Of a stretch of 64,000 nt of DNA, positions 44,708 to 53,874 are shown piece after piece. The position numbers and the translations under genes were made by a program. Below the pieces are notes generated by a model. That model saw only the letters and a program-made list of their open reading frames with translations, did not search any database and was not told the origin of the DNA. Position 1 is the first letter of the stretch. Each line of letters opens with the position of its first letter. The DNA lies in the NCBI RefSeq assembly GCF_014250675.1, contig NZ_JACHTG010000004.1:1613501-1677500 (forward strand). Direction: 5' to 3'. The DNA is from Cetobacterium sp. 8H (GTDB lineage Bacteria; Fusobacteriota; Fusobacteriia; Fusobacteriales; Fusobacteriaceae).

Positions 44708-44742
44708 AAATAGCCTAAAAGCTATTCCTTTTAGGTCTATTT
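44708..44742 (-). terminator. terminator of the four-gene operon
   Basis: CCTAAAAG/CTTTTAGG inner stem plus AAATAG/CTATTT outer stem with one bulged base, 13 nt after the thioredoxin-like gene; T run on the minus strand. Confidence 0.8.
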
Positions 44743-44754
44743 CTTTATTCTCAT

Positions 44755-45243
44755 TTACTCTGAAATCATCTCAATCAGATCTTCAACTGTACACTTTAAA
44801 TATTCACCTTTTAAATAATCCATTTTCACATCTTCATAAATATATTTTTTAACTTCCTTTGGTCTTTCTATGAAAGCTTCTCCACATATTTCAAATTCTT
44901 GTGATAGTGGTACTATAAAAGGTACTTTAAACTCTTCTACACCCAATATCGGCTTTAAAAACTTTTCACCTCTAGCCTTTGTTATTATTGCCATGTCAAA
45001 ATTTGCATTTAACTCACAGAATTTTTTTAATACTGTTACATTTAATTGAAAATCCATGCACCATGGTTCTCCAGAAACTAAAAAATTTATCTTTTTTCCT
45101 ATATTTCTAACTTTATCAATTTGTTCTTGTGTCATAACAATTCTAGAGTAATTTTTAGGAATTCTGTCTCTTTCACTTTTAATTCCTGTTCCCATGAAAG
45201 CTTCAAAGTTCATTCCTGCTGAATAAAGAGTTTTTATATCCAA
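44755..45243 (-). CDS. thioredoxin-fold protein with a single active-site Cys
   Basis: 162-residue protein in the thioredoxin-like family often annotated thioredoxin_9. NFLVSGEPWCMDFQLN is at the position of the usual WCxxC, but only the first Cys is present (WCMDF), as in bacterial monothiol members. Other Cys residues (FCELN, EICGEAF, LKCTVED) are not in motif positions. Start codon TTG at 45243, with GGGGG about 7 nt before. Last gene of the operon with YhcH-like, DUF1275 and the 64-residue protein. Confidence 0.75.
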   Translation of the reverse strand: MDIKTLYSAGMNFEAFMGTGIKSERDRIPKNYSRIVMTQEQIDKVRNIGKKINFLVSGEPWCMDFQLNVTVLKKFCELNANFDMAIITKARGEKFLKPILGVEEFKVPFIVPLSQEFEICGEAFIERPKEVKKYIYEDVKMDYLKGEYLKCTVEDLIEMISE

Positions 45244-45254
45244 ATTTCTTCCCC

Positions 45255-45449
45255 CTATTTATTTAATAATTTACAATTTTTATACTCATCTTTTTGAGCT
45301 GCTTTATATGTACAAGTTCCTGATAAAACTTTACATTTTATTGACATGTATCCGTCATACATAACTCCAATTGCATTTTCGCATTGAAGAGTTGGGTATT
45401 TTCCAACTACCTCTTTTTTCTCTTCAACTGTTATAAAATATCTTTCCAT
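45255..45449 (-). CDS. 64-residue Cys-containing small protein
   Basis: Small cytoplasmic protein with four cysteines (LQCEN, IKCKV, GTCTYK, NCKLL) and the opening MERYFITVEEKKEVVG. The Cys number would allow one zinc or Fe-S site, but spacing is not a known motif. It lies 8 nt after the DUF1275 gene and 11 nt before the thioredoxin-like gene, with AGGAGAAC before its ATG. Function unknown. Confidence 0.7.
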   Translation of the reverse strand: MERYFITVEEKKEVVGKYPTLQCENAIGVMYDGYMSIKCKVLSGTCTYKAAQKDEYKNCKLLNK

Positions 45450-45457
45450 TTGTTCTC

Positions 45458-46123
45458 CTACCTTTTCATTTTATAATATTTATATCTCAATAAAAAATAA
45501 TATATTCCACTTACTATATACGCTATTGACATATAATCGAGTATTTCTCTACCTAAATGTTTGAATCCTAAAGCTACGGTTAACCCCCCTGTTATAAAGG
45601 ATAAAATATTCATAGCATAATACTTTATTTTCCAAGTAATCTCTCTGTTCCCTTTTAAATAGTGACCTATAACAACTCCCAAATCTGTTACTGTTCCAGT
45701 CATATGAGTAGTTCTTATAACCATTCCTTTATACCGTATAAACAATCCATTTTGTACTCCTAAAGCAAATGCTAATATATAAACAAACATTAATTTCCCA
45801 TAGATATAATGATCTATAAGCTTTAGTAAAACTCCTATAAAAATAAAAGTATCTCCATACCTCTTTCTAAGTTCAAAATCTCTTCCTGAACCTACAATTA
45901 TTCCTGAAATTATAGCCCCAAAAAAAAACGAACATACTAGTCCTAGCATTATCTCGAAATGAGCCATGTCATTATATATTAAATCAGTTGAAATCCTTGT
46001 TATACTACCTGTTATATGGCTTGCGGTTAACGCAAACTGTAAAATTGCAAAAGCATTCATTCCGCCACCTAAAAGCGACAATGAACTTATCCATAAAAAT
46101 AGATTGTCATTTATTTTTTCCAT
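45458..46123 (-). CDS. DUF1275 (YoaK-like) membrane protein
   Basis: 221 residues with about six membrane helices. GGGMNAFAILQFALTASHITGSI and RTTHMTGTVTDLGVVIGHY match the repeated H-.TG motif of the DUF1275 family, whose substrate is unknown. GTAGGGAAA precedes the ATG. Placed between a YhcH-like protein and a 64-residue protein in one operon. Confidence 0.85.
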   Translation of the reverse strand: MEKINDNLFLWISSLSLLGGGMNAFAILQFALTASHITGSITRISTDLIYNDMAHFEIMLGLVCSFFFGAIISGIIVGSGRDFELRKRYGDTFIFIGVLLKLIDHYIYGKLMFVYILAFALGVQNGLFIRYKGMVIRTTHMTGTVTDLGVVIGHYLKGNREITWKIKYYAMNILSFITGGLTVALGFKHLGREILDYMSIAYIVSGIYYFLLRYKYYKMKR

Positions 46124-46136
46124 TTTCCCTACTCTT

Positions 46137-46592
46137 TTAGTATTTTATTTTAAATACTACCTTTCTTAAATCTTGTGGCTCCTCATTAGAAGCTATTAAA
46201 GGCATATGAGGTTCATCTGGGAAAAATATTATAAAGTTTTCTTTATCCATTTGGAATCTATGCTCCTCTACCCCTTCAAGAACTTGAAAATCGCTCTCAC
46301 TATTATATTCTGTTTTTTCTTTCAAAGAATCTCTTAACGAGTATCCTATTCCTTCTTCCCCATCAATAACTACATGAATATCAATATAATTTTTATGTCC
46401 TTCAAAAAAACATTCATCTAATACTTTTGTTTTACACTCTTGAAGATTGAAAAAAACATTGTCTCCATCAATTTCATTTCTACCTATTACTCCAGTTTTA
46501 TAGCTTCCATTTTCTATAGTTTCAATAGCCTTATCTAAGCCTTTTGAAACTCCTTTATAAAACTTTAATTCATCAATTTTTCCAAAGATCAT
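46137..46592 (-). CDS. YhcH/YjgK/YiaL-family protein
   Basis: 151-residue cupin-fold protein. HKNYIDIHVVIDGEEGIGY holds the metal-ligand His residues, and FIIFFPDEPHMP the C-terminal His. Relatives act in sialic-acid and other sugar catabolism, probably as sugar anomerases. The ATG follows GGGGG by 9 nt. First gene of a four-gene operon; no other sugar gene is adjacent. Confidence 0.9.
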   Translation of the reverse strand: MIFGKIDELKFYKGVSKGLDKAIETIENGSYKTGVIGRNEIDGDNVFFNLQECKTKVLDECFFEGHKNYIDIHVVIDGEEGIGYSLRDSLKEKTEYNSESDFQVLEGVEEHRFQMDKENFIIFFPDEPHMPLIASNEEPQDLRKVVFKIKY

Positions 46593-46736
46593 TTTGTAAT
46601 CCCCCTTTATTTTTTATTCACATTTTATCATATTCCAAATAGGTTTATAAAGTCAAGTTATAATTTAATTTAGATTGATTTTTTTTGATAATTCTTTTAT
46701 AATATAGTGTGAATAAATATATTAGAGGAGGATACT

Positions 46737-48539
46737 GTGTTACAAAAATTTAAAAGAAACTTTTCAATTATAGCACATATAGATCATGGTAAATCTACAA
46801 TTGCTGATAGATTACTACAAGCAACTGGAACTGTTACTGAAAGAGATATGAAAGAGCAACTTCTTGATTCTATGGAACTTGAAAGAGAAAAAGGAATTAC
46901 AATCAAAGCTCAAGCTGTTACACTAAAATACAAGGCAAATGATGGAAACGATTATGAGTTAAATCTAATTGATACTCCAGGACACGTTGACTTTATATAC
47001 GAGGTTTCTCGTTCGCTGTCAGCTTGTGAAGGAGCTCTTCTTGTTGTTGATGCTGCACAAGGTGTTGAAGCACAAACTCTTGCTAACGTTTACTTAGCTC
47101 TTGAAAATAATCTTGAGATAGTACCTGTTATCAATAAAATTGACTTACCTGCAGCTGATGTAGAAAAAGTTAGAAATGAAATAGAAGATATTATTGGATT
47201 ACCTGCAGACAATGCAGTTCTTGCTTCAGCTAAAGCTGGAATAGGAATTGAAGAACTTCTAGAAGCTATCGTTGAAAGAGTTCCGGCTCCTACATTCGAT
47301 GAAGAAGCTCCTTTAAAAGCTATGATTTTTGACTCATTATTTGATGATTACCGTGGTGTTATAACTTACCTTAAAGTTATGGACGGATGTATTAAAAAGG
47401 GAGATAAGATCAAGGTTTGGTCTACTGGAAAAGAATTTGATGTTCTTGAATGTGGAATATTTGCTCCAACTAAAAAAGAGCAACCTGAACTTAGCTCTGG
47501 ATCAGTTGGATACATTATAACTGGTATTAAAACTATTCAAGATACTCAAGTAGGAGATACTATAACTCATGCTAAGAGACCTTGTCTTGAGCCGTTAGAA
47601 GGATTTAGACCTGCACAATCAATGGTGTTTGCTGGATTATATCCTTTATCTACTGATGACTATGAAGATTTAAGAGATGCTCTTGAAAAACTTCAACTAA
47701 ACGATGCTTCATTATCGTTTGTTCCAGAAACATCACTAGCTCTAGGATTTGGATTTAGATGTGGATTCTTAGGACTGCTTCATATGGAAATCATCGTTGA
47801 GAGACTTAGAAGAGAATATGATATCGATCTAATTTCTACTTCTCCATCAGTTGAATATAGAATAACTGTTGAAAATCAAGAGACTATCGTTATAGATAAC
47901 CCTTGTGAGTTCCCAGAAGGTGGAAGAGCAAAATTTGCTGTTGAAGAACCATACATAAAAGGAAGTATCTTAACTCCTAAAGACTATGTTGGAAACGTTA
48001 TGGAACTTTGCCAAGAAAAAAGAGGAACATATGTTGATATGAAGTATATAGATGATAACAGAACAATGGTAATCTATGAGTTACCTCTTGCTGAAATTGT
48101 TATTGACTTCTATGATAAATTAAAATCTAGAACTAAAGGATATGCTTCTTTTGAATATGAGATGATTGGATATAGAGAATCTAAACTTGTTAAAGTAGAT
48201 ATCTTAGTATCAGGTAACGTTGTTGATGCTTTCTCATTCATAGCTCACACTGACAATGCTGCTTCTAGAGGAAGAGCTATCTGTGAAAAATTAAAAGAGA
48301 TCATTCCTAGACAACAGTTTGAGGTACCTATCCAAGCTGCTTTAGGAGCTAAAATAATTGCTAGAGAAACTATCAAAGCCTATAGAAAGAACGTTCTTGC
48401 TAAATGTTATGGTGGAGACGTTTCAAGAAAGAAGAAACTTCTAGAGAAGCAAAAAGAGGGTAAAAAGAGAATGAAACAGATTGGAAATGTTGAGATTCCT
48501 CAAGAAGCCTTTGTATCTGTACTTAAACTTAATGATTAA
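46737..48539 (+). CDS. lepA: elongation factor 4
   Basis: 600-residue ribosome back-translocating GTPase. G motifs are [17 protein letters not shown] and NKIDLP; the ITIKAQA switch and the C-terminal [14 protein letters not shown] tail are specific to LepA. The start is GTG at 46737, 5 nt after AGGAGG; no ATG is available upstream. Single unit ended by a hairpin 10 nt downstream. Confidence 0.98.
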   Translation: MLQKFKRNFSIIAHIDHGKSTIADRLLQATGTVTERDMKEQLLDSMELEREKGITIKAQAVTLKYKANDGNDYELNLIDTPGHVDFIYEVSRSLSACEGALLVVDAAQGVEAQTLANVYLALENNLEIVPVINKIDLPAADVEKVRNEIEDIIGLPADNAVLASAKAGIGIEELLEAIVERVPAPTFDEEAPLKAMIFDSLFDDYRGVITYLKVMDGCIKKGDKIKVWSTGKEFDVLECGIFAPTKKEQPELSSGSVGYIITGIKTIQDTQVGDTITHAKRPCLEPLEGFRPAQSMVFAGLYPLSTDDYEDLRDALEKLQLNDASLSFVPETSLALGFGFRCGFLGLLHMEIIVERLRREYDIDLISTSPSVEYRITVENQETIVIDNPCEFPEGGRAKFAVEEPYIKGSILTPKDYVGNVMELCQEKRGTYVDMKYIDDNRTMVIYELPLAEIVIDFYDKLKSRTKGYASFEYEMIGYRESKLVKVDILVSGNVVDAFSFIAHTDNAASRGRAICEKLKEIIPRQQFEVPIQAALGAKIIARETIKAYRKNVLAKCYGGDVSRKKKLLEKQKEGKKRMKQIGNVEIPQEAFVSVLKLND

Positions 48540-48548
48540 TAATATATA

Positions 48549-48574
48549 AAAAGGTGGGATTTTTCCCACCTTTT
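48549..48574 (+). terminator. lepA terminator
   Basis: Perfect 11-bp stem AAAAGGTGGGA/TCCCACCTTTT with a TTTT loop, before the MprF-like gene. Confidence 0.88.
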
Positions 48575-48596
48575 AGTATATAGGAGGGGATTTTGT

Positions 48597-50210
48597 ATGA
48601 ATAGATTCAAATTTGTTTTAAAGAGAATTTTTCCGGATATTTTAAGTATTTTAATCTTCTTATCTGGAACACTAATTATTTTTTCTAATACTACTAAGTT
48701 TACCATGAGACATATTAAATATATATATATGATACTTCCTGGAGATGTAATAGTTTTATCACACTTTTCTTCGAATGTTATAGGTACCTTTTTATTAATT
48801 CTTGCTTATGCTATCTATAGAAGACTTGATAGTGCTTATTATTTATCTGTTGTATCATTTGTCTTGGCAATATTTTTTAGTTTTTTTAAAGGATTCAACT
48901 ATATTGAAGCTTTAATTTTTAGTATAATTCTACTTCTATTAATCCCATCAAAAGAAAGATTTTATAGAAAGTCTTCTATTTTAAAAGACAAGCTTTCTCC
49001 TACATGGATTTTGCTTACTCTTTCAGTTATTTTATTGAGTATTTTCTTTGGATTATATTCTTTTAAAACTGTTGAATATAAAAAAGAGGTTTTATGGCAT
49101 TTAGCATTGAATAGACAATACACGCTTTTTTTAAGAAATAGTTTTGTTTCTATATCAATCTTCTGTGTATTTCTAGCCTTCAATTTTTTTAATACAGTCT
49201 TAAGTGTCGAAAAAATACCTAGTTCAAAAGTTTTAGAAGATGTTAAAAAAATAATTAATTTAAGTGACAACAGTTATTCAGGACTAGCTTATCTTTCTGA
49301 TAAATCCATAATTTTTAACAAATCTAAAACATCTTTCATAATGTTTGGAAATACCAATAGCAATCTAATTTCAATGGGAGATCCCATCGGTGATAAAAAA
49401 AGTTTCCAAGAAATTATAAGAGAATTTTATAGAATCGGAAGAGAAAGTGGTAAAAATATAGCATTTTATGAAATTTCAAAAGAACATCTAGCAGAATATC
49501 TTGAGCTTGGACTTAAAATTATTAAAATTGGAGAAGAAGCTATTGTAAATTTAAGTTCTTATGACATATCTACTCCTACATATAAAAAAATCAGATACAC
49601 TTTCAATAAGTTTGAAAAACTTAATTATACTTTCAAAGTTGTTGATTCAATAGAGGGGTTCGAAGATGAATTAAAACTTGTTTCTAACAATTGGTTAGAG
49701 AATAAAAAAGCTAAAGAGAAAACATTTTCACTTGGACGTTTTGATTTAGATTACTTAAAAAACTTTAAATTAGCTCTTCTGTTTGATGAAAATAATAAGC
49801 TTATTGCATTTTCAAACCTTATGTCAACACACGACAAAAATGAAATGGCCATCGATCTTATGAGATACCTTGATTCTGCTCCATCTGGAACAATGGAATA
49901 TCTTTTTATAAAAATAATAAACTGGTCTAAAGAAAATGACTATAAAAGATTCAGTTTAGGAATGGCACCACTTTCAGGTATATATGGTGGCGAATTGGCA
50001 CCACTTTGGAATAGACTTAGTGTTTTTCTTTTTAATCATGGTGGAAACTTCTATAACTTTGAAGGATTAAGACAATTTAAAGATAAATTTGCACCTGAAT
50101 GGGAATCAAAATATCTAGCTTATTCCGGTCATTTTAATCTTGCTTCACTTTTAAAGGATATTGCTTTTCTAATATCCGGTGGACTTCTTGGTATTTTTTC
50201 TAAAAAATAA
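48597..50210 (+). CDS. MprF-like (DUF2156) aminoacyl-phosphatidylglycerol transferase
   Basis: 537 residues: an N-terminal membrane part of about six helices (residues 15-200) and a C-terminal GNAT-like transferase (about 240-520). MFGNTNSNLISMGDPIG, RYTFNKFEKL and RFSLGMAPLSGIYGG match MprF synthase domains that move an amino acid (Lys or Ala) from tRNA to phosphatidylglycerol. Full MprF has more membrane helices for flipping, so this shorter form might only synthesise. AGGAGGGG before the ATG. Confidence 0.82.
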   Translation: MNRFKFVLKRIFPDILSILIFLSGTLIIFSNTTKFTMRHIKYIYMILPGDVIVLSHFSSNVIGTFLLILAYAIYRRLDSAYYLSVVSFVLAIFFSFFKGFNYIEALIFSIILLLLIPSKERFYRKSSILKDKLSPTWILLTLSVILLSIFFGLYSFKTVEYKKEVLWHLALNRQYTLFLRNSFVSISIFCVFLAFNFFNTVLSVEKIPSSKVLEDVKKIINLSDNSYSGLAYLSDKSIIFNKSKTSFIMFGNTNSNLISMGDPIGDKKSFQEIIREFYRIGRESGKNIAFYEISKEHLAEYLELGLKIIKIGEEAIVNLSSYDISTPTYKKIRYTFNKFEKLNYTFKVVDSIEGFEDELKLVSNNWLENKKAKEKTFSLGRFDLDYLKNFKLALLFDENNKLIAFSNLMSTHDKNEMAIDLMRYLDSAPSGTMEYLFIKIINWSKENDYKRFSLGMAPLSGIYGGELAPLWNRLSVFLFNHGGNFYNFEGLRQFKDKFAPEWESKYLAYSGHFNLASLLKDIAFLISGGLLGIFSKK

Positions 50211-50229
50211 AAATATAAATAATAAAAAA

Positions 50230-50255
50230 AAAAGAGTGTCGTATGACACTCTTTT
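50230..50255. terminator. bidirectional terminator
   Basis: 11-bp stem AAAAGAGTGTC/GACACTCTTTT with a GTAT loop, between the convergent MprF-like gene and rpmA. Confidence 0.92.
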
Positions 50256-50264
50256 ATATTATTC

Positions 50265-50555
50265 TTAGTTAGCTTTTTCAGCGTAAACTGAAACTTGCTT
50301 CTTATCTCTACCTAATCTCTCGAACTTTACGTATCCATCGATTAATGCGAATAATGTATGATCTTTTCCACATCCCATGTTGTTTCCAGCGTGGAACTTG
50401 TTTCCTCTTTGTCTAACGATGATGTTTCCAGCTTTTACAACTTCTCCATCATATTTCTTAACTCCAAGGTAATTTGGATTAGAGTCTCTTCCGTTTTTAA
50501 CAGAACCTTGTCCTTTTTTCTTCGCAAATAATTGTATATTTAATGTAAATAGCAT
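50265..50555 (-). CDS. rpmA: ribosomal protein L27 with Prp-cleaved leader
   Basis: 96-residue L27. It opens with [15 protein letters not shown]: the hydrophobic leader ending in QLFA is the site cut by the Prp protease, after which Ala starts mature L27, whose N terminus reaches the peptidyl-transferase centre. The body ([27 protein letters not shown]) is standard. AGGAGG lies 6 nt before the ATG. The protease gene prp is directly upstream. Confidence 0.98.
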   Translation of the reverse strand: MLFTLNIQLFAKKKGQGSVKNGRDSNPNYLGVKKYDGEVVKAGNIIVRQRGNKFHAGNNMGCGKDHTLFALIDGYVKFERLGRDKKQVSVYAEKAN

Positions 50556-50891
50556 CTAAATTTCCTCCTTCTCTACAAGCTTTATGTGTTTAGGATACCC
50601 CTTAGATAGTTCTTTCAACATTAATATCATAGTATTTAATAATACATCAACTTCCTTTGTCTTTTCAGAAAAGTCCATCCCTCTCATATCAACGTCTAAG
50701 TACCCATCAGAGTCAATCTCAAATCTAGGCGTTATACCTAAGATTTCCTGCATTCCTCCTAACGGAAATTGCATTGCCATCGAAATTGCTGCACAAACAA
50801 TATCTTGCCCATACTCCGCATATTCTGCATGACCTGTGGCTTTGTATCTTACTACTCTACCATTGTTTCTTGATATTTCAATCTTTGTCAT
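50556..50891 (-). CDS. prp: ribosomal-processing cysteine protease Prp
   Basis: 111-residue Cys protease that trims the L27 leader. The catalytic His is in ATGHAEYAEYG and the Cys in DIVCAAIS, the two motifs of the family. It lies between rplU and rpmA with gaps of 7 and 0 nt, as in Firmicutes and Fusobacteria. Confidence 0.97.
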   Translation of the reverse strand: MTKIEISRNNGRVVRYKATGHAEYAEYGQDIVCAAISMAMQFPLGGMQEILGITPRFEIDSDGYLDVDMRGMDFSEKTKEVDVLLNTMILMLKELSKGYPKHIKLVEKEEI

Positions 50892-50898
50892 AATTTAA

Positions 50899-51210
50899 TT
50901 ATGCGTTGATTGCTGTAACTTTGATCTCAGTGAAAAGTTGTCTGTGACCTTTCTTTCTGTGATATCCAGTCTTTGGCTTGTATTTGAAGTTAACAACTTT
51001 AGCTCCTTTACCTTGAGCAACAACCTCTGCTACTACTTTAGCACCTTCAACAACAGGAGTTCCAACTTTAACCTCTCCATTGTTTGACACTAAAAGAACA
51101 TCTGTTAATTCTACAGTTGTGTTAACCTCAGCATTTAGTTTTTCAACTCTTAATACTTCACCTACTGCAACTTTGTACTGTTTTCCTCCAGTTTTTATAA
51201 CTGCGTACAT
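50899..51210 (-). CDS. rplU: ribosomal protein L21
   Basis: 103-residue L21, with [18 protein letters not shown] at the start and [15 protein letters not shown] near the end. First gene of rplU-prp-rpmA. GGAGGTG before the ATG. The leader upstream folds into a hairpin that is probably an autoregulatory L21-binding site. Confidence 0.98.
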   Translation of the reverse strand: MYAVIKTGGKQYKVAVGEVLRVEKLNAEVNTTVELTDVLLVSNNGEVKVGTPVVEGAKVVAEVVAQGKGAKVVNFKYKPKTGYHRKKGHRQLFTEIKVTAINA

Positions 51211-51230
51211 TCTAACACCTCCAAAAGTAT

Positions 51231-51272
51231 AAAGATCGCTGGATTCGGTTGCTGACGACCTTATCCAAGCTT
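51231..51272 (-). promoter_or_regulatory. probable rplU leader (L21 autoregulatory hairpin)
   Basis: On the minus strand TGGAT and GGT pair with ACC and ATCCA around a loop of 8 (CGTCAGCA), with tandem AA/GA mismatches between the two helices and an outer AAG/CTT pair. It lies about 21-62 bases before the rplU start. The position and compact fold resemble known L21 leaders. Confidence 0.6.
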
Positions 51273-51318
51273 AATCTACCAATTATAATATCATTTTTTA
51301 TAATCTTTGTCAACTATT

Positions 51319-52083
51319 TTATTTCATCCATTCCTGTGAAACTGTAGACCCATTCTTATATATAGTTATCTTTTCTAGTTCACCTTTTTGTGTATAAGTT
51401 CTCCATTCTCCATTAGGTAATCCTCCAACTAAATTTCCTTTATCTTTAATTTTTCCATTATCCCAATATGATTTCCAAGGTCCTGTACCATTTTTTAGAT
51501 ATTCTTTAGATAAAATACCACCATAGTTATCGTACCATTCAACTTCACCTGATATTCTTCCACCTACATAGTTTATTCTAGAACGAATATTTCCTGTATT
51601 TCTAAAGTATGTTTCTTGAATTCCATTTTTAACTCCATTTACATATGGCTCTTTCATACCAGTTCTTCCTGCTTCTGAGAACCACATCTTGTATCCATTC
51701 AATTTTCCATTTTTATAATCTTCTGTATAAAGCTTATGAACTCCTACAAGAGTAACAAATGTTCCTGTAAATGGTGTTGTTGATTTTCCGTTATAAGCAA
51801 GTCCATTTCTAACTTGTTTGTAACCTATATTTACTTGATCTATACCATTTAATTTCACTTCAGTAATTCCAGTTTCTACTTGAGAAACATTCTGTCCCGT
51901 ATGGATTATATCTGTTTGTGGAATAAATTCCCCTTCAATCATTGTTGATATTTTTACATCATGTGCTTTTGGTGTAACTGTTGGTAAAAGAATTCTTTCC
52001 TCTTCGCTTTGTTTATCTAAAGCAGAACAACCAACTAGAGCCAGTAAAATTATTCCTATTCCTATATTTATCTTTTTCATCAT
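51319..52083 (-). CDS. MORN-repeat lipoprotein
   Basis: 254 residues with signal peptide ending LALVGC (lipid-anchored Cys19, counting from the first of two ATG codons). The C-terminal two thirds are MORN-type repeats of the YwqK kind: GKLNGYKMWFSEAG, VKNGIQETYFRNTG, ISGEVEWYDNYGG, GPWKSYWDNGK and LPNGEWRTYTQKG. The role is unknown; such proteins are often annotated as antitoxin-like but no toxin is nearby. AGGAG before the start. Confidence 0.85.
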   Translation of the reverse strand: MMKKINIGIGIILLALVGCSALDKQSEEERILLPTVTPKAHDVKISTMIEGEFIPQTDIIHTGQNVSQVETGITEVKLNGIDQVNIGYKQVRNGLAYNGKSTTPFTGTFVTLVGVHKLYTEDYKNGKLNGYKMWFSEAGRTGMKEPYVNGVKNGIQETYFRNTGNIRSRINYVGGRISGEVEWYDNYGGILSKEYLKNGTGPWKSYWDNGKIKDKGNLVGGLPNGEWRTYTQKGELEKITIYKNGSTVSQEWMK

Positions 52084-52163
52084 TATTCTCCTAATAATAT
52101 TTTTATAAAAAATAAAGCCAAGAATTCTTATTGATAAATTCTTGACTCATTTATTTAGTTATA

Positions 52164-52514
52164 GATAGGCATTAAATAAGCCGGGTTTTGTATTTGTCAA
52201 TCATTTATCTAGAACTATAATCACTTATAGCTTCAAGCAACTTACCCTGAGAGAGAGCGAGCAACTCCTTTATCTCTCCTATTTAGTCTTGCTCCAAAGG
52301 GGGTTTACCTAGCTTCCTTAGTCTCCTAAGGAACTGGTGGTCTCTTACACCGCCTTTTCACCCTTACTCTAACAAATCTACGATTATATTAAAGCGGTCC
52401 ATTTTCTGTGGCACTTTCCTTAAAGTTTCCTTTAGTAGCCGTTAGCTACCCTTTTGCTCTGTGGAGCCCGGACTTTCCTCTTGCTTACACAAGCGATTAA
52501 CTCTAATACCTATC
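52164..52514 (-). ncRNA. rnpB: RNase P RNA
   Basis: About 351 nt on the minus strand. All conserved blocks of bacterial RNase P RNA are seen in order: GAGGAAAGTCCGGGCTCC, GGAAAGTGCCACAGAAA, AGGTAAACCCC and the 3' block AAAACCCGGCTTAT. The ends GATAGGTATTA and TAATGCCTATC pair as helix P1. The 5' end overlaps the stop region of the upstream TPM-domain gene by 5 nt, so it is probably processed from or initiated within that transcript. Confidence 0.97.
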
Positions 52515-53073
52515 TTCTTTTTAACTTGTATTTTATTTTTTTTCGTTTTACCTGTATTATTCTAATCCATAATACTAAAAATGTCAATAAAATTCCTAAA
52601 AATATTTTCATACCCATACTCATCTGTTCTGAATTTTCACTTTCTTCATTAAAATCGGCTTCAGCAACAAAGAGTTGTTGAAGTCCTTCAACTAAATTGC
52701 TTGCAACTTGAAGCTCATTTTTTTCATTGGCATACTCTTGAGCATTATCTAAAAGTAGCGTTAAATCTGTGGATAACTCTTCTGGATTTAAATCTTGTGA
52801 TATTTTTATTTGAACTTTCAATGTACTATTTATATTTTGCTTATCTTTTATTAAGTTAAGTATCACTGCTTTTTCTTGCGAATCTACTTCAAATCCCTCG
52901 TTATCTTCTAAAGTATTTAAAAAAAATTGATTCCCAGTTTCTTCTTCAAAAGCTTTAACTGTCTGTTCTAATTTAATTTTATCTTCATCAGAAAAAACCC
53001 CTCTATAATCGTTTATTTTCCCTAAAGCTAATGTTGATAAAATTATAAAACCTATTGTAATCTTTTTTAGCAT
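52510..53073 (-). CDS. TPM-domain (YgcG-like) membrane-anchored protein
   Basis: 187 residues: signal peptide or signal anchor (MLKKITIGFIILSTLALG), a TPM domain with YRGVFSDEDKIKLEQTV and TGNQFF, and a C-terminal helix (KIFLGILLTFLVLWI) followed by a very basic tail. TPM domains have been linked to acid phosphatase activity and photosystem repair; the role here is unknown. It begins 12 nt after the Nif3-like gene. Its stop overlaps the 5' end of rnpB. Confidence 0.8.
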   Translation of the reverse strand: MLKKITIGFIILSTLALGKINDYRGVFSDEDKIKLEQTVKAFEEETGNQFFLNTLEDNEGFEVDSQEKAVILNLIKDKQNINSTLKVQIKISQDLNPEELSTDLTLLLDNAQEYANEKNELQVASNLVEGLQQLFVAEADFNEESENSEQMSMGMKIFLGILLTFLVLWIRIIQVKRKKIKYKLKRR

Positions 53074-53085
53074 TTTCTGTTCTCC

Positions 53086-53874
53086 TTACATTTTTTGAAA
53101 TACAGGTCCATCATTGAAGTGTAATATTTCCAATTCAAATTCTTTTTCAATTATAGTTTTTAAATGTTTTACAAAAATACACTCACTTTCAAAATGTCCT
53201 ATATCCATCAAGCTAAAATTCTCCTCTTTAGCATCCATAGCCTCGTGATATTTTATATCTCCTGTTAACAATATGTCTGCACCAAGTTTTTTAGCTTTTC
53301 TCCAATAAGTTGAACCTGCTCCACTTACTAACGCTATCTTTTTTATACTCAAGTTTTCGTCCGATGTTACCACATTTATACAATCTAAACCTAGTGTTTC
53401 TTTCATATTTTGTGATAATTTTTTTATATTTATAGGCATATCTAGTTTATAAACTCTTCCTATTCCAAACTCTCTCCCATTAAGTTCAGATTTTTCTAAA
53501 ATCTTACCCTTTCCAAAGTTCAAAATAGTTTCTCCTAAAAAATCATTCAAACCAGATTTTGCTGAGTCCAAATTAGTATGCATTGAATATACTGCAATCC
53601 TATTTTCAATCAACTTTAAAACTTTTTTTCCTAAAGTCGTATCCCCAGTTACTGCTTTCAAAGGTTTAAAAATTATAGGATGATGAGTTATTATTAGGTT
53701 TGCACCCACCTTTATAGCTTCATCTATAACTTTATCTGTCACATCTAATGAAAGTAATATTTTCTCTATTTTAGAATCTCTTCTTCCTACTAAAAGACCT
53801 ACATTATCCCATTCTTCTGATAAATTAAGTGGAAATTTTTCTTCTAAATAACTAATTATTTTACTTAGTTTCAT
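53086..53874 (-). CDS. Nif3-like dinuclear metal-centre protein
   Basis: 262-residue NIF3/YqfO family protein. LSEEWDNVGLLVG, NLIITHHPIIFKP (metal-binding His pair), YSMHTNLDSAKSG and DIGHFESE near the C terminus are typical; they bind two metal ions. A GTP cyclohydrolase-like role has been suggested for relatives but is not established. The ATG overlaps the stop of the sigma-like gene by 4 nt. Confidence 0.94.
   Translation of the reverse strand: MKLSKIISYLEEKFPLNLSEEWDNVGLLVGRRDSKIEKILLSLDVTDKVIDEAIKVGANLIITHHPIIFKPLKAVTGDTTLGKKVLKLIENRIAVYSMHTNLDSAKSGLNDFLGETILNFGKGKILEKSELNGREFGIGRVYKLDMPINIKKLSQNMKETLGLDCINVVTSDENLSIKKIALVSGAGSTYWRKAKKLGADILLTGDIKYHEAMDAKEENFSLMDIGHFESECIFVKHLKTIIEKEFELEILHFNDGPVFQKM

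Noticed and set aside
52454-52681. Plus-strand frame over rnpB
   Set aside because: Antisense to RNase P RNA and the TPM gene.
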